Positions 47,746 through 57,990 of a stretch of 64,000 bases of DNA are shown here, in pieces. Positions within the stretch are counted from its first letter, which is position 1; every line of letters starts with the position of its first letter. Made by a program: the position numbers and the translations under genes. Source of the DNA: Chondrilla cf. caribensis (Eukaryota; Porifera; Demospongiae; Chondrillida; Chondrillidae); the NCBI GenBank assembly GCA_964020155.1, contig OZ026547.1, forward strand, positions 5,430,509 to 5,494,508. Reading direction: 5' to 3'. Under the pieces are notes generated by a model. The model did not search any database. It worked only from the letters and a program-made list of their open reading frames with translations, and was not told the DNA's origin.

Positions 47746-49236
47746 ATGTATACACGTATGTCCATAATATAGTACTGTCTACTGGCATACGTATCTATCA
47801 TAGTGGCCTGTGTATACATATGAATCAAAACATGTCATTAAATAATACTTACTCTTCATTATTTGGTATACCGCTTTTTTTGTCAAGAAGTGTGGTAGAT
47901 GTATTTTGTCTAAGTGAGGCATCTTTTCCCCTATTTTGTCAGCATATGCTTCCAGCCAGGTAATCATGTTGATGTATTTTGTTGATAATTGCCTTGTTTT
48001 CCGCTTCCTTCTAATAATTGTCTTCACTCCTACTCTCCAATTATCATATATGGCCTTCACTCTACTGTATGATGTACCTAGGAGATTTATAAATGCCTTT
48101 TTGCAGATTTTCCTCCCATTCAGAATGAGCTGCTTGACCTTTGCAAATGTTGGTTCCTTCTCAGCTGTTGCCAGTGCTACAATAAGCTGATCCAATATCC
48201 ACTGGCTCTGCTCTGTTTGATTCTTTAACTTAAACATGGTTTGAAGGCTTTCAATCTCAATAATGCTAAATGTTGCAGTACACCGCTGGGAACAACAATC
48301 CAGTGGTAGTCCCTGGAGTTTTGCATTAGTACTGTCGTGACGGTCATTTTCATTTTCATTGTCACTCTCACTACAGGTATCAAGCTCTACCAAGGTATGC
48401 TCCGTGTCCTCTTCAGACATGAAGCTTGTCACCTGTAAGTTGTTATCAATTTCTTCTTCCGTGTCACTGCTCTCACTGCAGGTGTCAAGCTCTATGATTC
48501 CATAACTTTCCTGTAGTTTATGTAATATGTACAGACTATAATACAGTGGAACCTCTATTAAAGGACTCTCCCAATAAAGGACACCATAGAAAATACCTCC
48601 CTACAAGGGACACTTTCTTAGGCCCCAAAAATAAACTTCCCTGTAGTGTTGATACATTTTTCACCTCTGAAGAGTGGACAACCTCTCTACAGTGGACAAA
48701 CTTGCTATTCTCAATGTGTCCTTTATAAAGAGGTTCCACTGTATCACTATTGTTAGCTGACTGCCTCACCTAGCATTTTTCCTCTTAATTTTGACACTAG
48801 TTTTGTTGTAACAGGATTTTTATATTTAATAACATATTTGAAATCCTAATTTCTGTCACAGATGTACATTATTATTAATAACTACCTATCAGATATTATA
48901 GTGCATGCATGTGCACGTGGTTGCATGGAATAAAACGACTTGTTTTAAATACACTATACATAACATGTGACTGTCTGTGGGAAAATGGGGTAAGTTTGCA
49001 TTTTTGGCTGATTATTTGATTTATATCATATTATATCAAATCGAAGGGTATATTCTGCGAGGAAACCATGCACCACATACAGCGATACAGCGGTATTATA
49101 CCTACGTAGCGTTACTTCACGCGTACATTTACGTATAAGCGCGTGCTATTATTATTATGCAATACGCATATGAAATAACACTTACCAGAAGCGGTTCTAC
49201 AGGGTGAAATACATTTGAAACGTTCCCTTCAGCCAT
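42956..49236 (-). CDS. DUF7869-type protein, candidate DDE transposase (10 exons, about 810 aa)
   Basis: Minus-strand exons: 49236-49186, 48510-47853, 47499-47317, 46770-46646, 46546-46377, 46248-46013, 45914-45809, 45123-44900, 44825-44514, 43324-42956. All but one junction join in phase with GT-AG sites. The N-terminus is acidic with a duplicated ELDTCSES motif. Then come a cysteine region (CCSQRC), a GRKICKKAF-type helical segment, and SRFSKCDIC. The core has IIIDGMDQSK, LQLDNCYRENKN and FLPVGHTHEDIDQFFSRI, which are hallmarks of the DUF7869 family. The spaced Asp, Asp and Glu/Asp resemble an RNase H-fold catalytic triad. The C-terminal 120 aa (IELKWMEGTYSTVW) may be a Tudor/chromo-like barrel. 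The junction of exons 2 and 3 is unresolved: the best donor (A/GTAAGT) is out of phase with exon 3, so a microexon or another donor (GCG/GTATAC) is needed. It lies inside a TIR element, hence the transposase inference. Confidence 0.7.
43430..43510. repeat. Three copies of a ~30-bp CAAATTTGCACTCCTGTG repeat
   Basis: In the last intron of the DUF7869-type gene. A similar CAAATTTGTACT motif is repeated five times at 57,045-57,180 near the other end of the element. Confidence 0.8.
44085..44333. repeat. (GT)n microsatellite with GACG interruptions
   Basis: Long GT tract in the intron between exons 9 and 10 of the DUF7869-type gene, broken by regular GTGACGGTGT units. Coding-looking frames here are artefacts. 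Confidence 0.95.
45631..45738. mobile_element. Fold-back element in an intron
   Basis: About 108 bp whose left arm (CCATTTGTATCATGTCTATT) and right arm are imperfect reverse complements around a short loop. No coding capacity. It lies between exons 7 and 8 of the minus-strand gene. Confidence 0.6.
47156..47276. mobile_element. Palindromic MITE with CACTAGCCAAT ends
   Basis: About 120 bp. Left arm CACTAGCCAATTATATCATT and right arm ATTGGCTAGTG with AAACGTTT and GCAGC inner motifs form a long hairpin. It lies in the intron between exons 3 and 4. Core sequences with a similar GCTGNNTGCTGCCTT pattern occur at about 32,390 and 61,345. Confidence 0.65.
47606..47745. repeat. (GT)n microsatellite
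   Basis: GT tract with TATG interruptions in the intron between exons 2 and 3 of the DUF7869-type gene, the same junction whose phase is unresolved. Confidence 0.95.
48544..48741. mobile_element. Tigger-related MITE
   Basis: 198 bp with ends CAGTGGAACCTCT and its reverse complement, flanked by TA (48,542-48,543, 48,742-48,743). It carries internal ACAGTGGACAAAC-type copies and no transposase. It lies in the first intron of the minus-strand gene. The ends resemble but are not identical to the full Tigger at 18,640. Confidence 0.8.
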
Positions 49237-49409
49237 ACGGTCATCAGCATGTACGAAGAAAGACTCGAGCGCTCAAATCCAAGTAGTCATGGAAATTACT
49301 ATAGTACTATGATTTGGTTGGAGTATTAACTATAGCGCCAAGTACGCGCGCGGTATATATAGTTGCACCTGCAAGCTAGAAAGACGTTGACAGAACTAAA
49401 CATTTCTCC
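49237..49409. promoter_or_regulatory. Bidirectional promoter region
   Basis: Only 173 bp separate the start codon of the leftward gene (49,236) from the ATG of the rightward first-exon copy (49,410). TATATATA lies at 49,354-49,361, about 50 bases before the latter. The region is locally GC-richer (GCGCCAAGTACGCGCG) than its surroundings. Shared control of both element genes is inferred. Confidence 0.4.
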
Positions 49410-50114
49410 ATGACTACCTCGAAGCTGTGGAATTTTAAATGCGACCACGACGGCTCCATTCGTGTTTATTATGCGGACCGTACGCCTTTAATGAATGCCT
49501 CCACGAAGACCGCCTACAGGCGAATTTGCGATATCTTGCCTTCTGCGTTTCCCGGCGCCCCCCACACGCAATTGACATAAGTAGTTTTCAAATGAGCACT
49601 TATTAATAGACAAAGAAAACACTACATGCCAAAATTAAAGAATACACAGTATATGTAAGTAGTTGCTGCTGATTTTCCTGCATGGGTCTTGAAGGTCTGT
49701 AGAACAGGTAAGTAACCATATGGATAAGGACACACTAAAGATATACTTAAAGGTGAGTTACAGTACATATAGACGATATCAATATCCAAAAGTACTAGTT
49801 TTTCAGGTTCTCTGAGAAGGGATATTAGAGTAAGAACATGAATAGCATCACCGTGATTATGAAGGCTTAGCTAGACTAAGTGTGCGTGTGTCTACACCTC
49901 CTCCACCATGCTTTAACAGGTCGTATTTGAGAAGGATGGTCAAAGCAAGGCATCACTAAATTTACAGATTCTGAACCTCATGATCAAGGCAACCAATAGT
50001 CCCACCAAAAACTTTACTGGGAAGACTACAGCCTTAGAGTTCATACACGAGTGGACTGTCCAAACAGTATACGATAATGGCAAAAACCTGCAAATTCTGA
50101 GAGATGAGTGGTAA
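49410..50114 (+). pseudogene. Broken copy of the first two exons of the ParB-like gene
   Basis: The first-exon copy (ATG 49,410; MTTSKLWNFKCDHDGSIRV) aligns with the true first exon at 50,713 (MSSKRWNFTVGENGAVRV). It carries a 1-base gain near its end, and its splice donor reads GACATAAG where the true gene has GATGTAAG, so it cannot be spliced normally and stops at once. A second-exon copy with intact acceptor follows at 49,919-50,114 (VVFEKDGQ ... FTGKTTALEF ... TVYDNG, then TAA), matching 51,540-51,711 (IVFGNEER ... FRGKTNALDF). No later exons are duplicated. Confidence 0.75.
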
Positions 50115-50121
50115 TATAATA

Positions 50122-50191
50122 AAGTGGAACCGCTCTATCCAGGCACTCCTTTGGGACAAGAAAATAGTGTTGGATTATAGAGTTTCCACTG
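50122..50191. mobile_element. Short Tigger-like MITE remnant
   Basis: About 70 bp with ends AAGTGGAACCGCTCTATCC and GGATTATAGAGTTTCCACTG, TA on both sides. It lies just after the broken exon copy and may have helped end it. Confidence 0.55.
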
Positions 50192-50712
50192 TACCAAGTC
50201 TCGGTACTTACCTTGTAAGCACATCCAGTACACAGTACAACTAACTGGAACCATCACTGTCTATGCAACACTAGTAATTGTTCAATGACCAAAGAATTCG
50301 GCTTACTCAGAAAATTCCGATGAGTCTTCCCTGGAATATCGCGTCGTGACGCGTCAAGTCAAGGTAAGATAGATATAACAACTGATAAGACACGCACATA
50401 CACGTACACGAAGATATTTATTATACACAAAATATATATACTTACTCGTATTCTTGCATTCTGCCATTTAGCTACGCACGTCTTCTAAGCTTTGGCTTAA
50501 GCTTATTGCCTTTTGCTAAAATGAAGTATCGTATACGTACTATTATACCAATCAAATACGATCTAGCATATGGCGCGTATTTGGCGCAACCGCGCTGTTT
50601 ATAGAGAATTGCGACTGCTTTGGTTATTGTATGCTTTCGCTTTACGCTTAAGTCTGCTTCTACCTAGATAGCTATACGTACGTATAGGTGCTTATTGCAA
50701 TTGCACGTTGAG

Positions 50713-53700
50713 ATGTCTTCCAAGCGATGGAATTTCACCGTGGGCGAGAATGGTGCTGTACGCGTGCAGTATGAGGACGGCTCGCCTCTGGTAAACCAGG
50801 TTACCGAGTCCGTATACGGTCCTGTCACTGACATTCTTCCTTCCGCTATAATGGATGCTCCACCACATGCAATTGATGTAAGTATATATATGTTACATAG
50901 TTATCCGTAATTAAGGTTTTCAAAGGTACATAGACAATAATTATTCTAATAATATACGCAATTATTATTTTAAAGTTCAGTTCACAAAAATGAATGTAAA
51001 ATATGTTCACTTTAAAATTAAGTTGACTCATGTATGGTACTTCACATTACCTGCAAGGAGAGGAAGTATGAACAATGTCATAATGGCAGTTTCCATACAT
51101 TATAATTACGTAATATACGTACGACTGTCATGATACTATGGGATCATAGATACTTAAACCCCTGGATTGGAAATGCAACCATTATAATATGCAACTAGGC
51201 TACAAGTATATTCATGGTCATATGTATATTATATATATATATATATATATATATTCATATCCACTAATAATTATATTCATACTTTACATAACCAATACAA
51301 TAAATAATGTGACGTATCATGTAAAAACATGAATATGTTATAGTTACCACCCAAACTTCTATTACATAACGAATTCATTATTCCCACCCCTCGTGCCTCG
51401 GACAATAAATTCGTTACATAATAGAAGTCAGGTAGTAACTATAACTTGCTTCACATGTGGGAGTCGAGTTTCCAATCCAGGGTGTTTGAGTATGTATGGT
51501 ATAATAAATAGCGGGTAACATCATTCTGTATCACTTCAGATCGTCTTCGGCAATGAAGAGCGTCAAAAGGCACTACTTAGCATCAAGAACTTCAAGCCAA
51601 GTAATAGCTTTTCACAGCATTTTAGAGGAAAGACAAATGCCCTCGATTTCATTACTATTTGGACAGAAGTCACCACATATAGCCTAGATGAAGGTTGCAG
51701 AGTATTCAAAGGTAAACATTTCACTACACCCAATACACTTATATTACATGGGATAGAAAATGATTGTACACACAAAATCATGTACTTAATGTAGTGAAAT
51801 TTGATATGGTGATGCACCAAGTACATGACATGGTACAGATTAATATGAGAGTATATGAGGATCTGTACACCACTTATAAGGTTGGAATGTACATATACAC
51901 GTGTGCATGTACATAATTATGTACCTATATGTGTATTGATAGTTAGTAGGTATTCATGTACAATTGCATATGCAAGGGTAAATGTAAACTTAGACAGTTT
52001 ATTATCTGGCCCTGCTGGATTTGTACTCGAGTGTGTTACCACTTGATCACAAACCCATGCCATCTATATATCAAAACACATATTTTTTGTACAATATAAA
52101 GATGAATTACTGGAAGGAGACTCACCACACAGTTGTGCTTCAAATACATCCGCCCAATTGGGTGAAAAACGACCAGCCATCAATGTTTCCATGAATGCAA
52201 AGAAATGTGATCTGGGAAATAAAATGGATGAACTCATGGAAACAAAAAGAGTGCAAGGTGGTAAAGACATACATGCACAATCATACTTGCAGACTATTTC
52301 GCATACGTACGTTCACTAAAAACATCCATTCAAGCTATAAAGGTATACATATGACTGATAGACTAAGCATACATTCCAATCAAATTTAGCTCTACACAGC
52401 ACATTAATATTGGCCTTACATCATTGCCTAGGACTACATTACCTCCCAGTAATGAACTGTGTGACTCCAGCCCCAACCAGGCTTTTACGTAAGGTGGACA
52501 GGATATTCATGGAGGCATTGAAACAAAAGATGAGAGAAGATCCAACTGCCCCTGGTACAATTGTAGTGGTAATATGTTATACTTGTTATGTATTGACGAA
52601 AACCACCCTACCCAGAGAATAGATAAGGATCGGGTCGATTTCCTTGATACCATTTCGGGACCAAGGACATCGAACTGACATTTTGATGTCACAAGTGTTA
52701 GATTGTTGTCATGACAACAATCATTTCATCGAAAATGAATGTACCATGTACACATATACGTACAAACGTCTTTATCTTACAAAAGTCTGATATCTTTAAA
52801 CAAATACACACACACACTGTACTTTGATTGTCGAGTCTTATTAAATAGGAACTCCACCCCTGGCCGTCTTATGTAAAGCTGAGCACATAAAATGTGTCCA
52901 AGATTTCAATACCAGTCATGAGAAAGTTTACAAGTATGAAGTCCTTGGGGGACTTCATAGTGTAACTGCTCGTCAAGAGTTATTGAAGGAATACCCAGGT
53001 ATGTACATGCAAAACTGGTGCATAGAATTGCCTATACAGATGCATTCAAAGTGATATCTATTGTCATCTAGGTCATCCTTGCTTCACTGAAGTCAGTGCC
53101 ATCATTTACTGTGGATTGACTGATGATGAGGCCCTACGACTGGCTGCCAGACATAACATTAATGGTCATTTCACGCATGAGATGACACATCGTAACTATG
53201 TAAGTATGTTTGATGATAATGGTTGCAATGAATACACTGTACATGTATAAGATTGATATTGCATGTGTGACAATGGTATCATACAGCTAGAAGCATGCCG
53301 AGCACGATTATATGCCATGGCTGGATTGGACATGGAAAGAGATGAGGCACCACCTTCCTCAACAGAGTGGAAAAAGAGATGCCAAAATTACATCTTACCA
53401 CCTGTGTGTAACAAATGCATACGTAATATATCTAAACTCATCTTTTCACTCTTCCAATTAAATTCTTCTGATGTTAGGACATGTCCAAGACTCAAAGAGA
53501 AAACATTCTCAATCAGGCCTCGTTCTCAGCAGAGGTATGGCAGTCTTGTGTGGTTATCATGGACCTATTTGAGAAATACAAGTTGAAAGGTCAAACAAAG
53601 CCAAAAAAGGGTTCTGCAAATACAGCATCCATCAAGCAGCACCATTTCCAGCCTCTACACCACCTAAGCAAAGACTTCCAGGTATAACTATTATATATCA

Positions 53701-56700
53701 GTCATACGTGCATAATTAATAACTCATCTAGTCTTCAGATATACGGTACTTCCCATAGTATACTTCATGATGTCAGGCGGTCGACCGGAAGTTGTCAGAT
53801 GACCGTACGGGTGTCGATCGATGACCGTCTGGGTGTTGATTGATGACCGTCTGGGTGTTGATCGATGACCGTCTGGGTGTTGGTCGGAGACCGTTCACTT
53901 TATTATCCATTACGCTACGTACGTACGTAATTCTGTGACGATCGAGAATGCTACATAGTAACCGCCACATTGATTTCCTTCTGCGACTGCAGCCTCAGTT
54001 CTTCCAAAGTTGTTTTATCATTTGACTCCATTCGTGTGTCTATCTTTTTCATGATGGTATCAGTTCTTTCAGACAAAGATCCGGTGCTCGACCTCCTTGC
54101 GATACGTAGTCCAGGTCTCACGAAAACGCTTTAAAAATTGCTTGATTGGGAAACTATTAAGTTTGTGGGTGATTGCTAACAATGTCTTAAATCCTGTCGA
54201 GAGAAATCAGTTCTCTTTTGCAAAAATTTATAAAGTCAGCTATCTTGTTCCGCCATCTTCATACGTACATATGCACTCTGACCGTTGATCGACCTTTGAC
54301 CGACCGCTAATTGACTGCCGGTCGACCGCCTGACGTCATGAAGTTTACTATGGGAAGTACTGTAATATTTGTGCCATTTCTGTACATCTTGGGAGCCATC
54401 TTTAACTTGGAGAATAGAACAATTTGTTCATGTAATCTATTCATATCATTTTACAGTTAAGCATGTTAAGAGAAATCATTGCAAAGGAACTGACCTTTGC
54501 AGAACTGCGTGAAAGGTCATCCAGTTATCGGGCTCTACAGTCAACGAAGTCAGCATTTGTCAAAGCCACTAGCTGTAGTAGTTGGAGTGAAGCCAAGGAA
54601 AGATTTCCCCACCATGCGCTCGAAGAAAAACTGAAGAACTTCTCACATCTTTCCTTCAAAGGTGGGATACCTACCGTTTTTAAGGAATATTGTAGAGCTG
54701 CAATGTTGTCTTTGGAGACTTCACAATTTCAAGTAGACTCCAATACGTCTGCGACATTTTTTTTGGAGGGATATGGAGTCTTTGTACTAAAAAGCGAAAA
54801 TGTATTTAGTGAAATTGGAGGAATAACAAGGAGACAACTGAAGGATTTCACTGGTGCTAGTCTTATTTTCGCCATAGTTGGAGAAGTAAGTGATGGCTAC
54901 ATGTATGTACCGTATGTATACATTTATACTATTATATATAACAGCGCATACACGGTTTCACTATAATATAGATATTCTATGCTACGTATAGAGTATCAGT
55001 ATCAAGTGTTGATATTATGGTTATCTATATATATATAATTGTTATGGTATCAATTTTATTATGGTTTCACATTGTCAATAAGCTAAAATTTCTAACATAG
55101 GGTACTTCCAAAGATCACATCACTACCTTGGCTTACGCAGCCAGAGAAGTGAACAGGATCCATACAAATTTGGAGAACTTCAATTTGGCAATTCTATCAC
55201 CGCTAAGCATGGATCTAGAAGTTACAATATCACTAGAGGGATGCTTTGATTCCGTCGAGAAGGCTTATTTATATCATACCAAAGCCAAAGGAAATCTAGG
55301 TAGGGCCCAATTTACTGGATGAAATTGAATTTGTCACTACGATTCTAAGTCAGTGAATAGCTGCACAGTAAATTTGACATCCTGTTTCAATAGGCATGAG
55401 ATGGTATGAGCAATAATAACTACAAGGTAAACCGTCCTAATTTGAGTCACTTCCTAATGTGGGTCACTTCTAGCAAAACCCCAAACCATTGGACTCCGAA
55501 TGAGTACAAGACATCACTTAAACAATCGAATTATACCTTACTCAATCCTAGTTACTCACACACCAAACTGCAGTGCGGTATACATAGCTCATGTCTCTTT
55601 TACACAATGCGCCATTGACTCTCTCGCAGTGGTGCCCGATGAAGCACTTATCCCGTCATAACTTCTCTAATGCAAACATTTTGGGGACATTAAGCTCGCT
55701 TCTTGCTAACAAGACATCACCTTAATGCTTGATCTCTGCAATCATTATGGTGCCCATAAAGGATCATTAGTCAGCTTCTCTGAGCAAAAATCGTTTGCAA
55801 AAAGAACGTCGCACCGAATTCAATTTTAACGCCCCACTGGGCACTTATAACCGCCGTTACTGAAATGGCAGATAAATTCTTCGTACAGAAAAAGTGTAAA
55901 ACATTATGATTTGAATCATACCTGGCGTTCGTAAAGGTACTGCCTCCTATTTTTGTTGCGTTATCCAAATTAGGACAATCACAGAAATTACACGAGTTCG
56001 TACTGACAAGTGTCGTCTGTTTTTCAAATGCGATCGTTCCGCGCGTTACTTTGAGTGTGAGAAGAAGATACACCACGGCTGGATTTGAAAATACTTCGAG
56101 TTTCTCTGCGTCGCTTATTGTAGGCCGGCACAACAGATTGTCGAAGTGTGCCCCAAATTAGGACGGTATGCTTGGTACGTATAGTACATATGGACAGTAT
56201 AGAGTACACCCAAAATAGTATCTAACTCAGATTCCAGAGGATACAATTTTCTCTTCCAGACGGTGGATAACTATTCGAGGTCCTACTAATACTATGATAC
56301 ATGAACAGGCGATTCCTTTGTAAACATCTACGAAAATATTAACAAACAGCACAGCATACTTCCACACCTACTAACCTCAATAACCAAAGTTAACGCTGTC
56401 AGTGAACTTGTTACAGCATCTATGGTTACAGGAGGCGAATCTCTCTTCGAAATACGAATAAAAGCGTTCCGCCAGCTGATCAGTGTGACACGTGTTTATG
56501 GTAATAAATGGCGCCCGGAAGTTAATCGACTTTATGGGTATATGTCACAATTATCACATTAATATTCGTGCAATACATACAAGGATACAGTCACGTGTCC
56601 TTGATGTCACAATACTAATCATCAGGATGTTACATGTTACAGTGCACAATGCCATACATTGCTATCCCTGAGCCCTATCATCCTTAGTGAGCAACCTTGC

Positions 56701-57432
56701 GAAGGGAAAGACTATGACCAATGCCCTACAACAGCTTACCATTGGTCATTGGGCACAGAATGGCAAAGTAAATGAGGAACACATTCACGGAGATGCTCTC
56801 AATGTAATTGAACATACATCTGAGGATGAGCAGTTTAGGAAGATCATTAATCAATTTTCCTTTGAGGGGAATACAGTCATCAACATGAGCGGAGATTATA
56901 CATTGGGTGAGTATAGAGCAAGGTTTATATTAAAAGTACTCTGCGAATACTTATAATTATGTACATGAGTATTATGCAAACTACATGCATAATAATGATT
57001 ATTCTTAATACCTATAAGAATACTGTGCATTAATAATATTACGTAGAGTGCAAATTTGTACTTATGATAATATAGAGTGCAAATTTGTACTTATAATTAT
57101 AGTGTGCAAATTTGTACTCATAAATATTATATTGTGCAAACTTGTACTTATAATAATATAGTGTGCAAATTTGCACACTTGTATTTACTACATGTATGCA
57201 TACATGTTCACGTTAAGTAGTACATAATATTGTTATGTGGCATCTAATATACAGTGTATCAAATTAACACGTCATCACTTCTATCTACAAATGTTACATT
57301 ATACTATCCACAGGGCACTTTGCTTTGGCATGCCTGCAATTAAAGAGAAATGCAGCAATATTTTATGCAGAAGAAGATGCTGGTGCAACTATTACAGGCA
57401 CTCTGGCGGCAATCAGTAGCGAAGAAGAATAA
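50713..57432 (+). CDS. ParB/sulfiredoxin-like protein with possible methyltransferase-like end (12 exons, 741 aa)
   Basis: Exons 50713-50877, 51540-51711, 52102-52260, 52390-52554, 52849-52998, 53072-53199, 53287-53403, 53478-53681, 54457-54885, 55101-55299, 56688-56906, 57314-57432; every junction is GT-AG and in phase, giving one open frame. The start is chosen because the broken copy at 49,410 aligns from the same ATG. Residues about 190-330 resemble a ParB/sulfiredoxin domain: GTPPLAVLC, YEVLGGLHSVTARQEL (the GGxH position), IIYCGLTDDEALRLAARHN and NGHFTHEMTHRNY. Residues about 355-560 are not recognised. The end (VINMSGDYTLGHFALACLQL, then FYAEEDAG) has the shape of motif I of a DNA methyltransferase but lacks its usual DPxxGSG residues. 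Bacterial and phage ParB-methyltransferase pairings are known; here both roles are inference. Perhaps it binds or handles the element's DNA. Confidence 0.65.
51228..51255. repeat. (AT)n microsatellite
   Basis: AT tract in intron 1 of the ParB-like gene. Confidence 0.9.
51337..51445. mobile_element. Palindromic MITE in intron 1 of the ParB-like gene
   Basis: About 109 bp: left arm GTTATAGTTACCACCCAAAC, right arm an imperfect reverse complement ending GTAGTAACTATAAC, centre GCCTCGGAC. Strong fold-back. Confidence 0.7.
53742..54364. mobile_element. 623-bp non-autonomous TIR element in intron 8
   Basis: Arms of about 47 bp (TACGGTACTTCCCATAGTAT ... GTCAGGCGGTCGACC) are near-perfect reverse complements at both ends. 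Inside, a 22-bp unit GACCGTCTGGGTGTTGATCG is repeated about four times (53,800-53,895). No transposase. It is absent from the coding frame because it lies wholly within the intron. Confidence 0.8.
55431..56166. mobile_element. ~736-bp element with ACCGTCCTAATTTG ends in intron 10
   Basis: Left end ACCGTCCTAATTTGAGTCAC; right end GTGCCCCAAATTAGGACGGT is its near reverse complement. An extra inner AAATTAGGAC lies near 55,967. Minus-strand open frames inside (up to 120 codons) match nothing I know. It explains most of the 1.4-kb intron. Confidence 0.6.
57045..57180. repeat. Five copies of a ~30-bp GTGCAAATTTGTACTTAT repeat
   Basis: Tandem array in the last intron of the ParB-like gene; related to the repeat at 43,430-43,510 in the last intron of the other gene. 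Confidence 0.8.
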
Positions 57433-57729
57433 TGAATAATAAAGTCTCATTTAACCACTATACATTTAAAACCTGTTGATTTCTAATGTATTGTGAGCAT
57501 GATTAAAGCTATATGTCAAAATTAATAATAATCTTTGCATCTTAGCAAAAACAAATATAAGTTATTAAACTTTTAATGTATTTTTGTGCACAATGTATAA
57601 AAAAGACATAACATCATACATTCTATAGAGAAATTTAAATAACACATTGCCATGTACATGAAATGTTGCTAAATTTAAGGCAAATTAAATAAAAAAGATT
57701 TTAACGGTTACCATCAGATCATGTTACTA

Positions 57730-57990
57730 ATGCCTAGTAATAGAATGATCATCTCGAGAAAACGAAAGAACGAACCGGATGAGATTAAAGCGAGGGAGTC
57801 GTTCATAAACGAATAGTGAGTAGACAATCCTGTTTATCTCGGCCGAGCTCGAGGAAGCTTCTATCCACCCGAAACCGTCTTTGACTGTAGCTCTATTATC
57901 GAACTACTACCTAGTAATAAAATTTTCGTCTCGAGAAACGAACGAAGGAATTCGATCGAAAGCGAGGGAGTTATTCTCCAACGAAGCGCG
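57730..57990. repeat. Right half of satellite-like copy A and complete copy B
   Basis: 57,730-57,834 continues the repeat interrupted at 42,677 (ATGCCTAGTAATAG ... GAGGGAGTCGTTC). From 57,835 a second copy runs uninterrupted through GAACTACTACCTAGTAATA. Unit length is about 170 bp. Copy B shows what the insertion site looked like. Confidence 0.75.

Larger units (their letters stand above)
42678..57725. mobile_element. 15,048-bp TIR element with two divergent multi-exon genes
   Basis: The first 33 bases (42,678-42,710, starting AACATGATCTGATGG) are the exact reverse complement of the last 33 (57,693-57,725). Both sides are flanked by ACTA (42,674-42,677 and 57,726-57,729). The outer sequences are the two halves of one repeat whose uninterrupted sister follows at 57,835, so the empty site can be inferred. 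The interior has a leftward DUF7869-type gene ending 278 bp from the left end and a rightward ParB-like gene ending 293 bp from the right end. They fill the element, which argues against chance capture. A 4-bp duplication occurs in several DNA transposon superfamilies (for example Chapaev and Ginger), but the gene content fits none I can name. Identical ends suggest a young insertion. Confidence 0.75.

Noticed and set aside
48536..48769. A 77-codon minus frame as a gene
   Set aside because: It is the translation of a TA-flanked Tigger-like MITE.
55771..56209. A 120-codon minus-strand frame in intron 10 of the ParB-like gene
   Set aside because: Lies inside a TIR element, shows no recognisable motif and has no support beyond length.
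42678..57725. Maverick/Polinton or a viral integration as identity of the 15-kb element
   Set aside because: No polymerase B, packaging ATPase, capsid or protease genes are seen; target duplication is 4 bp and ends are only 33 bp.
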